The notes beneath the pieces are model-generated. The model did not search any database, was not told the DNA's origin, and saw nothing but the letters and a program-made list of their open reading frames with translations. Positions 1 to 8,481 of a stretch of 64,000 nucleotides of DNA are shown piece after piece. How positions within the stretch are numbered: the stretch's first letter is position 1; each line of letters begins with the position of its first letter. The position numbers and the translations under genes are program-made. Source of the stretch: Desulfurivibrio sp. (GTDB lineage: Bacteria; Desulfobacterota; Desulfobulbia; Desulfobulbales; SURF-16); contig QZKJ01000014.1 in assembly GCA_003605035.1 (NCBI GenBank), positions 1-64,000 of the forward strand, written 5' to 3'.

Positions 1-33
1 TAAAGCCGCCCGGCGGGTCAGCCGCACGTTCAT
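1..33 (-). CDS. possible 5' end of a CDS running off the left edge (MNVRLTRRAAL...)
   Basis: ATG on the minus strand at 31-33, purine-rich AAAGGG just upstream, open to the window edge; too short to identify. Confidence 0.25.
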   Translation of the reverse strand, partial: MNVRLTRRAAL

Positions 34-247
34 CCCTTTATATTGCCCCATTAAATATCTAACAAAATCAACTTATCATCAACTTTGCATAACTACTGTT
101 ATGTTGCGAGTTGACCTATCTAATTGAAATAAAAAGATTTTTTTGATGCGCCGTCAATAGCGGTATTTTTCTTTTTATTTCAGGGTGTTTTGCTGTCTTT
201 AGAAGTTATTCTCCTTTTTCATGCAACATAACTACTATGAAGCACGG

Positions 248-272
248 GTTGGGGTGAGGAACGAACCCCAAC
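248..272. repeat. REP-like hairpin GTTGGGGT-gaggaacga-ACCCCAAC
   Basis: Perfect 8-bp arms read directly; inverted second copy at 466-490. Confidence 0.8.
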
Positions 273-275
273 ATT

Positions 276-461
276 GTGCCATGCAACCGGAGGGATGCAA
301 TGCAATACCGGCGCGCCAGGGTGAAACACGGCCATGTGACCCGGGCGGAGGATTGGCCGTATTCGAGCATTCACCGGGATATCGAGGCGGGGATGATGGA
401 CCACGATTGGGACGGAGGAATCTGCGGCAACGATCAAAGCGGCTATGGCGAGAGAGAATGA
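276..461 (+). pseudogene. C-terminal remnant of a REP-associated tyrosine transposase (RAYT / IS200-like TnpA)
   Basis: Translation ...RVKHGHVTRAEDWPYSSIHRDI...DWDGG...YGERE resembles the RAYT C-terminus (NPVKHGxVxxxxDWPxSSxHRYV...DWGG); N-terminal catalytic part missing; flanked by inverted REPs. Confidence 0.75.
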
Positions 462-465
462 TGTT

Positions 466-490
466 GTTGGGGTTCGTTCCTCACCCCGAC
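466..490. repeat. REP-like hairpin, inverted relative to 248-272
   Basis: GTTGGGGTTCGTTCCTCACCCCGAC; reverse complement matches the first REP with one mismatch. Confidence 0.8.
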
Positions 491-494
491 CGTG

Positions 495-656
495 CTACTT
501 GGTGGCCTCGTGAACCTTCTCCTTGACCGAATCAAAGGTCTTGTCGATCTCCTTGCCGGCCTTTTCCGCATCCCCCTCCTCGCCGCAGGCTGCCAGGGCC
601 ACGACAGCGGACAGCAGCATACAGGCCAGGACGACTTTCTTGAAAAATGATCTCAT
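495..656 (-). CDS. small lipoprotein, entericidin-like in layout (53 aa)
   Basis: Read from minus strand: MRSFFKKVVLACMLLSAVVALAACGEEGDAEKAGKEIDKTFDSVKEKVHEATK*; signal peptide with lipobox LAAC; not in the supplied ORF track. Confidence 0.7.
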   Translation of the reverse strand: MRSFFKKVVLACMLLSAVVALAACGEEGDAEKAGKEIDKTFDSVKEKVHEATK

Positions 657-691
657 AACAGTTCTCCCAACGAAAAATGGATTAATAGAAA

Positions 692-936
692 TTCAACTTT
701 CTGAGTTGTGGTAACATGTTGAAATTAGATAGATATTTCCAGGTTGCCCAAAGCCTGTTCCCGGAGAATTCAGAAACCAGGAGCCAGGAGCCAGGAGCCA
801 GAATAAAACGTAATAAAATCAATCATTCTGAATTCTGTCTCCTGTCTTCTGCATTCACATGACGGAGATCAGAGCAGCAGCGATGTCACAAAAAATACAG
901 TTATTCCGACAAAATAAATCAAGTCAGAAAGTTGAA
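692..936. mobile_element. MITE-like element, copy 1
   Basis: TIRs TTCAACTTTCTGA / TCAGAAAGTTGAA (13 bp perfect); flanks ATAGAAA / ATAAAAA (6/7 match); internal homology to 45296-45531. Confidence 0.75.
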
Positions 937-1004
937 ATAAAAACAAACACGGGCTGAAAAACCGATAACGCCTTGCTGAAATAAGATGGCTATTGCCAAG
1001 CAAA

Positions 1005-1592
1005 TCACTCCGGCAACTCACCGGCCTGTGCGTTGTCCTCCACCTGCCGGGCGCACTTGACGCAGTAGGCGTGGCGGATCTCCACCCCGGTTTTGCGGCG
1101 CAGATACTGTTCCAGGCTGATCCACTCCCCTTCCCCGGGCTCTTTGCCGGAGTCATCCCTGATTTTTTTGCAGACCGCGCAGACCGGCAGAATATTTTCA
1201 AAGTATCTGACCTTCTTGCGCAGTTCCTCCTTTTTCAGGGCGCTCTGCACGCGGAGCAGCATCTCTTCCATATCGCACGGCTTGACCAGATAATCATCCG
1301 CACCCAGGCGCAGGGCCTCGATCGCCGAAGCAAGATCCGCGTAGCCGGTGATCAGGCAGACCGCCATGTCCGGATCGATCTCTCTGGCGCTTTTCAGCAG
1401 GTCGATGCCGCTCATGCCGTCCATGAGCAGATCGCTGATCAGCAGATTAAAGGATTCCTGCCGCAGCCTGGCCAGTCCCTCCTCGCCGCTCTCAGCCGTG
1501 TGCACCTCATAGCCGTGATTGCCCAGACTCCAGCTGAGAGTGGTCAGGATAATTTTCTCATCATCAACAATAAGGATTTTTTTCTTCTGCAT
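1005..1592 (-). CDS. response regulator: REC plus C-terminal four-Cys domain
   Basis: KILIVDDEKI...LISDLLMDGMSGIDLL...LVKPC; C-terminal CAVCKKIRDDSG...YCVKCARQ. Confidence 0.9.
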   Translation of the reverse strand: MQKKKILIVDDEKIILTTLSWSLGNHGYEVHTAESGEEGLARLRQESFNLLISDLLMDGMSGIDLLKSAREIDPDMAVCLITGYADLASAIEALRLGADDYLVKPCDMEEMLLRVQSALKKEELRKKVRYFENILPVCAVCKKIRDDSGKEPGEGEWISLEQYLRRKTGVEIRHAYCVKCARQVEDNAQAGELPE

Positions 1593-1692
1593 CATTTCCG
1601 CCGGCAAAAAAGAAGGTTAGTGAACACATGCCATGGCCGGGTCGTCGGCCAGCCGGATGCCCCTGGCGAGCAGGGCGGGAATATTTTTTCCA

Positions 1693-3588
1693 TCATCTGG
1701 CCGCCGCCCGGCCGCTGCCCTGCCAGCCGGCCTGTCTGATCTGTTTGACAAAACTCTCGGCAATCTCCCATTTATTCAAAGGACTGATCAGATACAGGCC
1801 ATCGACAAAGGGGGCCAGATCAGCCACCAGTTTTGCCGTGAACTCCATGGCCGCCTTGCGCTGGTCGGCCACATCCTCATAACTCCACAGTTTCTGGCGG
1901 ATCGCCGCCGGAATGGAAATGCCGGGCACCTCGTTATGGAGAAAATCGGCGTTGCGGGCCGAAATCAAAGGAAAAATCCCGGGGAAAATCACCAGGTTCA
2001 GATGGCTGGTCTGCTCCACCATGGCCTCCACCTCCTCCCTGGTAAACAGCGGCTGGGTCATGACAAAATGGGCGCCCTGGGCTGCCTTGCGTTCAAGCCG
2101 GGTAATCTGCAGGGTCGGGTTGGCATGGTTGAAGCTGAAGGCCGCGCCGATGGAAAATCTGGTGGGCAGCTTGACCGAACGGCCGGCCATGTTCACCCCC
2201 TGGTTGTACTGGCTGATCATGCGGATGAGCCCAAGGGAATTGATATCAAAAACCCCGCTGACGCCGGGCTGATCCGTCAGGCTGGCCGAATCGCCGGTGA
2301 CGGCCAGGATGGCCTCGATGCCCAGGATATGGGCGGCCATGAGATGGGACTGCAGGCCGAGGGCATTCTGGTCCCGGCAGGTCTGATGCATCACCACCTG
2401 GATGCCTGCCTCCTCCCGGATGCGATGGGCCAGGGCGATGTTGCCGGCCCGCAGGATGGACAGCGGATTCTCGCCCAGGGTGACGGCATCAACCCCGCTG
2501 GCGGCCAGGGAGCGGGCCCCGGCCAGCACATTATCGATATCAAGATGGGTGGGCGGGTCAAGTTCAACCAGCACGGGCAGTCTGCGCGGCTGCAGGCTGT
2601 CGAGAAAGCCGCCCCGGCCGCTTTTCTGCACGGCCGCAGGCATAGCCGCGCTTTCCCGGGGGGAGGCGGCTACCGTGACCGAGCGCAGCTCTTTTTTATG
2701 GCGGAGCTTAAGCGTTTTCCTGAACTCATGGATATGGGCCGGCGTGGTGCCGCAGCAGCCGCCGATGAGGCGCACCCCCAGGCGCAGCATCTCCGCCGCC
2801 CGCCTGGCCATATAGGACGGCTGGGCCGGATAGACCATGCGATGGCCCATCACCTCCGGCAGACCGGCGTTGGGAAAGGCCGAGAGCGGCACATGCTCCT
2901 CAGCCAGGGGCAGCAGATGGCCGATGGCCGTGGCCATGGCATCCACGCCCCGGCCGCAGTTGGTGCCCACCACCATGGCCCCGGCCGCCAGGGCCGCCCT
3001 GGCGCAGGTCAGCGCATCGACCCCGCGGGTCGTCTTGCCCTGGGACGGATAGACCATCTGGGCGACAATGGGCAGCCCGCTGCCCACCTGCCTGGCCGTC
3101 TCAATGGCCAGCAGTATTTCTTCCAGATGGGTGAAGGTTTCGAGAATGAGCAGATCCACTCCGCCTTCCGCCAGGGCGCTGATCTGCGCGGCAAAGGCCG
3201 CCTTGATGTCGTCCTGGGTGATCTCCCCGGAAATCAGGGGAAACTCCACCCCGGTGGGGCCCACCGAGCCGGCCACATACACCTCATGGCCGGCGGCCTT
3301 GACCGCCAGCCTGGCCCCGGCCAGGTTGATCTCCCCGACCTGCTCCTCCTTGCCGGCCTTCTGCAGTTTGAAACTGTTGGCCCCGAAGGTGTTGGTTTCA
3401 ATCAGCTGGCTGCCGGCCCGGATATATTCCTCGTGCACGGAGTAGATCAGCTCGGGATTTTTCAGATTGAGCAGATCGATATTTCTGCCGAAATCAATCC
3501 CCTTCTCATAGAGATAGGTGCCGAAGGCGCCGTCTCCCAGGATGACATGTTCCCTGATATAATCAGCAAATGTAATTTTCATCAGCAA
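1693..3588 (-). CDS. bifunctional homocysteine S-methyltransferase / methylenetetrahydrofolate reductase-like protein
   Basis: N-terminal ILGDGAFGTYLYEKG...ETNTFGANSFKL and GGCCGTTPAHI (zinc-site motif); C-terminal MetF-like VTGDSASLTDQPGVSGVFDINSLGLI. Confidence 0.9.
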   Translation of the reverse strand: MLMKITFADYIREHVILGDGAFGTYLYEKGIDFGRNIDLLNLKNPELIYSVHEEYIRAGSQLIETNTFGANSFKLQKAGKEEQVGEINLAGARLAVKAAGHEVYVAGSVGPTGVEFPLISGEITQDDIKAAFAAQISALAEGGVDLLILETFTHLEEILLAIETARQVGSGLPIVAQMVYPSQGKTTRGVDALTCARAALAAGAMVVGTNCGRGVDAMATAIGHLLPLAEEHVPLSAFPNAGLPEVMGHRMVYPAQPSYMARRAAEMLRLGVRLIGGCCGTTPAHIHEFRKTLKLRHKKELRSVTVAASPRESAAMPAAVQKSGRGGFLDSLQPRRLPVLVELDPPTHLDIDNVLAGARSLAASGVDAVTLGENPLSILRAGNIALAHRIREEAGIQVVMHQTCRDQNALGLQSHLMAAHILGIEAILAVTGDSASLTDQPGVSGVFDINSLGLIRMISQYNQGVNMAGRSVKLPTRFSIGAAFSFNHANPTLQITRLERKAAQGAHFVMTQPLFTREEVEAMVEQTSHLNLVIFPGIFPLISARNADFLHNEVPGISIPAAIRQKLWSYEDVADQRKAAMEFTAKLVADLAPFVDGLYLISPLNKWEIAESFVKQIRQAGWQGSGRAAAR

Positions 3589-3841
3589 TTCAGAATTCCG
3601 ACGGTTGCGCCACGGAGTCGCGGGAAGCCGCCATCATGTAATAATGGTGATTATTTTTCCAATGTATGCCCCACTTTAACAGAGAATCAGGCCGGAGTAA
3701 ACAAAAGCGAACACAAACATGACGCGCAACCCGTTGCTGTTCGCGAAAAATAAAAATTCTCGCTCTTTCCAAAATCATGAAAGGGTGTAATATTTGTTAA
3801 GACTGCATTGAAGGGATAACAAAACCAAGGGGGAGGGGGAT

Positions 3842-4291
3842 ATGACTGTCGGAGAATTCTGCAACAGGGAAGTAGTGGTGGCCGAGCGGGATACATCAAT
3901 TATTGAGGCGGCCAAGCTGATGCGCCAGTACCATGTGGGCGATCTGGTGGTGGTTGACCGCAGCGGCGGCATGACCATGCCGGTGGGCATCATCACCGAC
4001 CGGGATATCGTGGTGGAGATCATTGCCAGGGAGGTCAGCCTGGATGCGGCCTGCGCCGGGGACGTCATGAGTTACAGCCTGACAACCGCCCGGGTGACGG
4101 ACGGCATCATGGACACCCTGCAGAAAATGAGGGCCAGGGGCATCCGGCGCCTGCCGGTGGTCAACGACGAGGGCGGCCTGGAAGGCATCCTGGCCATTGA
4201 CGACGTGCTGGAACTTCTTTCCGAGGAACTGTCATTGCTGGCCAAAGCGGCAATCAGCGGCCAGGAACAGGAAAAGAAACTGAGACCATAG
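3842..4291 (+). CDS. tandem CBS-domain protein
   Basis: ADRD-like PVGIITDRDIVVEI and RRLPVVNDEGGLEGILAIDDVLELL; RBS gggaggggg upstream. Confidence 0.9.
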   Translation: MTVGEFCNREVVVAERDTSIIEAAKLMRQYHVGDLVVVDRSGGMTMPVGIITDRDIVVEIIAREVSLDAACAGDVMSYSLTTARVTDGIMDTLQKMRARGIRRLPVVNDEGGLEGILAIDDVLELLSEELSLLAKAAISGQEQEKKLRP

Positions 4292-4300
4292 GAGGCGGTC

Positions 4301-5314
4301 ATGAAGAAAGCCCTTTTTTTCCATGCCGGTGAAGAGAACGAGGTGATCTGCGAGCTCTGCAGCCACCGCTGTCATATTAAAGATGGCAAACGGGGCATCT
4401 GCAGGGTCAGGGAAAACCGGGACGGCACCCTCTACAGTCTCAACTACGGCAGACTGGTATCGCAGAACATTGATCCCATCGAAAAAAAACCGATGTTTCA
4501 TGTGCTGCCCGGCTCCTCATCCTATTCCATTGCCACCGTTGGCTGCAATTTCCGCTGTCTGCACTGCCAGAATTACCAGATCTCCCAGTACCCCCGCATG
4601 CATGACGGGGCGATCATCGGACAACCGGTCAGCCCTGAGGAGATCGTGGAAAACGCCGCGGCAAATGACTGCCGGAGCATCAGCTATACCTACGTGGAGC
4701 CCACCATCTTCTATGAATTTGCCTATGACTGCTGCGTGCCGGCCCGGGAGAGGAACATCAAAAATATCTTTGTCAGCAACGGCTACATGACTCCCGAGGT
4801 GACCCGCCATCTGGCGCCGGTGCTGGACGGCATCAACATCGATGTCAAGGCCTTTACCGACAGCTTCTACAAAAAGGTATGCAAGGCGCGGCTGCAGCCG
4901 GTGCTGGACAATGTGCGCCTCATGCGCGAACTGGGAGTCTGGGTGGAGGTGACCACCCTGATCATCCCGGGCCTGAACGATTCGCCCCAGGAGCTGCGGG
5001 AGGTGGCCCGCTTCCTCAAAAGCGTGGATCCCGCCATGCCCTGGCACGTGACCGCCTTCTACCCGACCTATCAGATGATGGACCGGGACCGCACCCCGGC
5101 GAGCACCCTGCGCCGGGCCAGGGAAATCGGCCTGGAGGAGGGGTTGCGCTTTGTCTACGAGGGAAATATCCCCGGCGAGGGGGGGGAGAACACCTATTGT
5201 CCGGCCTGCGGCATGGAGTTGATCACCCGTTTCGGCTTCAGCATCAGGAAAAACAACCTGACCAACGGACAGTGCCCGGCCTGCCGGGAAAAAATTGAGG
5301 GGATCTGGCTGTAG
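4301..5314 (+). CDS. amrS: radical SAM protein, AmmeMemoRadiSam AmrS-like
   Basis: CELCSHRCHIKDGKRGICRVREN...VGCNFRCLHCQNYQISQ (CxxxCxxC) and overall AmrS layout. Confidence 0.88.
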   Translation: MKKALFFHAGEENEVICELCSHRCHIKDGKRGICRVRENRDGTLYSLNYGRLVSQNIDPIEKKPMFHVLPGSSSYSIATVGCNFRCLHCQNYQISQYPRMHDGAIIGQPVSPEEIVENAAANDCRSISYTYVEPTIFYEFAYDCCVPARERNIKNIFVSNGYMTPEVTRHLAPVLDGINIDVKAFTDSFYKKVCKARLQPVLDNVRLMRELGVWVEVTTLIIPGLNDSPQELREVARFLKSVDPAMPWHVTAFYPTYQMMDRDRTPASTLRRAREIGLEEGLRFVYEGNIPGEGGENTYCPACGMELITRFGFSIRKNNLTNGQCPACREKIEGIWL

Positions 5315-5373
5315 GCAATTGCCAGTCCCCCCATGGTGTTCAGGCGCGGGCTGTGGCCCGCGGCTGCATATTT

Positions 5374-6405
5374 TTAGTGCACCGGTGAGGTCAGCCAGCC
5401 GGCGGCCCATCCTTCGCGGCCGTCCTGGGCTCTGACCCTGATCCACTTGTCCTGTCTTTCCAGGACGGATAAGCGGTCGCCGCCCCGGGCGGAAAAGAGC
5501 GAGGAAAAATTCTCGCCGGGACCGCTGCGCACATTCAGGGTTTCCGGCACGACCACCACCATTTCGCCGGAGGTTGCCCCGGCCGGCGGCGCCTGATAGG
5601 TCGCAGGCGGAGCAGGGGCGGCAGCGGGAGCGGCAGCTGGCTGCGCGCCGTAATGATAATAGGACTGCGGGGTTTTCGTGACGATGAAATCCACCGCCTT
5701 CTGGATGCAGATCCGCAGAGCCTTTTCCGTCGGGGTGTTTTTCCAGCCGGACAGACCGCCGACCAGGGCGCCGGAACTGCCGTAGCCGCCCAGCAGACCC
5801 CCGAGATTGACGTCAGTGGCCTCACCTTCCACACTGGTGGCGGCAAGCACCCGGGAGGTCCTGGTATCGATGATGCGCATGTCGATGGCCATGTGGGCCT
5901 TCTGAAAACCGCCCAGCAGACCGCCGATTACCCCGGCGGCGCCCCCGCCCAGTCCGCCGCCGGCCCCGGAGGCGGCGCCCTCAAACTCGGTCACCGCGGC
6001 AACTACCATCAGTTCCGCCCCCTCGATCTGACCGATCTCGGCGGCGGTATCCGCCCGCACCCGGCCCGAGGCCCCCAGATCCTGTTCGGTCAGCACATCG
6101 TCAAGGGCCGCACGCTCCAGGACAATATAGCGGTTGGTGTTGAACAGGGCAGTGGTCAGCTGATCAGCCATGCCGTCGCCGATGCTGCCGGACCACCAGC
6201 CCTTGCCGGTCTTGTCCGCGAAGCGGGCCACGGCGATCCTGGCCTGCGGCCCGTCATAGGCCTGGGCCTGGGCCTGGGCTATGTCCGGACTGCCCTGGCC
6301 GGAGGTCACCGTGGCATTGGTGCCGGGCGTCACGCAACCGGCAAGCGAAAGCATCGACGCAAGAAAAACAAGATACACTGCCAAACTGAGCTGCAATTTC
6401 ATCAT
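5374..6405 (-). CDS. CsgG-like lipoprotein with C-terminal SH3b domain
   Basis: Lipobox LAGC; RIAVARFADKTG...MADQLTTALFNTNRYIVLERAALDDVL...; C-terminal LNVRSGPGENFSSLFSARGGDRLSVLERQDKWIRV. Confidence 0.82.
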   Translation of the reverse strand: MMKLQLSLAVYLVFLASMLSLAGCVTPGTNATVTSGQGSPDIAQAQAQAYDGPQARIAVARFADKTGKGWWSGSIGDGMADQLTTALFNTNRYIVLERAALDDVLTEQDLGASGRVRADTAAEIGQIEGAELMVVAAVTEFEGAASGAGGGLGGGAAGVIGGLLGGFQKAHMAIDMRIIDTRTSRVLAATSVEGEATDVNLGGLLGGYGSSGALVGGLSGWKNTPTEKALRICIQKAVDFIVTKTPQSYYHYGAQPAAAPAAAPAPPATYQAPPAGATSGEMVVVVPETLNVRSGPGENFSSLFSARGGDRLSVLERQDKWIRVRAQDGREGWAAGWLTSPVH

Positions 6406-6596
6406 CTGGCTACCTCACAAATAATAAAGGAAAAAAATATTAACCGCAAAAAAAGCCCCTTGAATTAATAAAACATTTCGCTTTATTTTTCTATCAATTT
6501 GCTTCATTTGTAAAGGATTTTACCAGCGGATCTGGTATAATTTTTCACTGATGCAATGAGCTTGTTCGGATATCATCTACCTAAAGGAAACGGCAA

Positions 6597-8468
6597 ATGA
6601 AGCTGAATCAGATCGAACCCGGCAGCATAATCGGCGGATTCCAGCTGGAAAAGGAACTGGGCAGGGGCGGCATGGGCGTGGTCTACAAGGCCCATGAGCT
6701 TTCATTAAACAGAATGGTGGCCCTGAAAATTCTCTCGGAACGATTGTCCGGCGATGAGGAATTCATCAAACGGTTCAAAAGAGAGGCCAAGGTCGTTGCC
6801 GCCCTCACCCATCCGCATATCGTCAATATCCTTTCCTATGGCGAGGAGAACGGGCTCTACTATTTTGCCATGGAATATGTCAAGGGCACGGACCTCGGTC
6901 AGATTCTCAAGGAAAAGAAATTCATCCCCCTGGAGGAGGCCCTGCCCATTGCCCTGCAGATTGCCGACGCCCTTGAGGAAGCGGCGGCCAAAGGCGTGGT
7001 GCACCGGGACCTGAAACCATCCAATATCATGATCGATTCCGTGGGCCGGATCAAGATCACCGATTACGGCATTGCCTGCTTTCAGGATACCGACGCCAAA
7101 CTCACCCAGACCGGGCTGTACATGGGGACGCCGGAATACTCTTCGCCGGAGCAGGCCAGCGGCGCCAAACTTGATATCCGCAGCGACATCTATTCCATGG
7201 GGGCGCTCCTCTACAAAATGCTGTCCGGCGAACCGCCGGTTACCGGGGAATCGCCCCTGGCCGTGGTGGCGAAAATCATCACCGAGCCCAGCAGACCGAT
7301 CGCCACGGTCAACCCTGACCTGCCCAGGCCGGTCTGCGAGCTGATCGACAGACTGACGGCCAAGGACATCAACCAGCGCTTCCAGACGCCGTCCGCGGTG
7401 ATGGATGCCATTATTTCCTGCATGGCTCAACTCCATATTGAGCCGCCCATCACCGGCAGAATCCCGGCCAGCCGGCCCGTCTCAGCGCCGCCGCCACCGC
7501 CTCCCCTGCCTGCAGAAAAGGAAAAGGGCGGACGCACCAGGCTGCTGGCCATGGCTGCCGGCATCATCATCGCCATCCTGCTCTCCATGTGGACGGTGGA
7601 CGCCCTGCTGCACCGGGTGAAAAAGGAAAAAACAGCCGAACAGACCGTTGTGCCGCCGGCCCGGGAGATGACGGTTGAAGAAAAAAGCCGCGAGGAGCAG
7701 CCAGCCGAACCTGCCGCCGTAACCACGCCGGCCCCGGAGGCGCCGGCGCTAACCGCCCAGGCGCCAGCCGCCATGAGGCCGGAGGCCGCCGCCCCTGAGC
7801 CAGAACCGCCACCCGTCCCCGCGGCTGAACCGGACGTTGCCCCCCCGCCGGCAGCCCAGGCAGTCCGGCAGGCCCAGGCCGACCGGCTGGAGAGAGAGAG
7901 TTCAGCAGTTATTGCTCCGCCCCCTGTTGCGGTTGCCGAACCGCCCGCCCGCACCGCCAAGGTAGAGAAAAAGGCGGCCCTGCCCTCCCTGCCGGTGGTG
8001 CTGACCATCGTCTCCGGCGACGAAACCCTGGCCCCCTTTGTGCAGAACCACATCGAAGCAGCCCTGGCCGGCAGCGGCCTGCAGCTCACCTCGGTGGCGG
8101 AGATCCCGGTGCTCATGGAAAAAATGCAGATGGGCAGCCTGCCCGTCTCCTGGTATGACATCAAACGGCTGGTGCCCAGCCAGTCCGCCAACATTCTCCT
8201 CATCTCCCAGGTCCAGCAGACCGGCTCCATGCCCCTGCAGTATTACGGCAGGTCGCAGACCCTGACCATCGTGTCGTTCACGGTGCGGGCCGTTGACATG
8301 GAAACCGGCGCCGCGGCCGGGCCGCCGGTAGCGGGCACCGCCAAGTTCACTCCTCTCAACATGGACCAGGAACTGCGCAAGGCGGTCAACGCCAGCGTGG
8401 GCAATATGGGTCAATCCATCAAAGAGTACTGGCAGCAGAAGCTGAAAAGCAGCGGGCCACAGGGCTAG
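6597..8468 (+). CDS. transmembrane Ser/Thr protein kinase with extracytoplasmic C-terminal domain
   Basis: GRGGMGVVYKA, HRDLKPSNIM, GTPEYSSPEQ; TM LLAMAAGIIIAILLSMWTV; Ala/Pro-rich linker then a globular domain. Confidence 0.92.
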   Translation: MKLNQIEPGSIIGGFQLEKELGRGGMGVVYKAHELSLNRMVALKILSERLSGDEEFIKRFKREAKVVAALTHPHIVNILSYGEENGLYYFAMEYVKGTDLGQILKEKKFIPLEEALPIALQIADALEEAAAKGVVHRDLKPSNIMIDSVGRIKITDYGIACFQDTDAKLTQTGLYMGTPEYSSPEQASGAKLDIRSDIYSMGALLYKMLSGEPPVTGESPLAVVAKIITEPSRPIATVNPDLPRPVCELIDRLTAKDINQRFQTPSAVMDAIISCMAQLHIEPPITGRIPASRPVSAPPPPPPLPAEKEKGGRTRLLAMAAGIIIAILLSMWTVDALLHRVKKEKTAEQTVVPPAREMTVEEKSREEQPAEPAAVTTPAPEAPALTAQAPAAMRPEAAAPEPEPPPVPAAEPDVAPPPAAQAVRQAQADRLERESSAVIAPPPVAVAEPPARTAKVEKKAALPSLPVVLTIVSGDETLAPFVQNHIEAALAGSGLQLTSVAEIPVLMEKMQMGSLPVSWYDIKRLVPSQSANILLISQVQQTGSMPLQYYGRSQTLTIVSFTVRAVDMETGAAAGPPVAGTAKFTPLNMDQELRKAVNASVGNMGQSIKEYWQQKLKSSGPQG

Positions 8469-8481
8469 GCAGGCAGAGAAA

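Noticed and set aside
1633-3753. 706-aa plus-strand ORF opposite the MetH/MetF-like gene
   Set aside because: Low-complexity His/Gly/Gln-rich translation without recognisable domains; typical antisense ORF in GC-rich DNA.
5350-5375. Possible terminator GCGGGCtgtgGCCCGC after the amrS-like gene
   Set aside because: The stem is real, but the T-run is displaced and weak, so it was not called.
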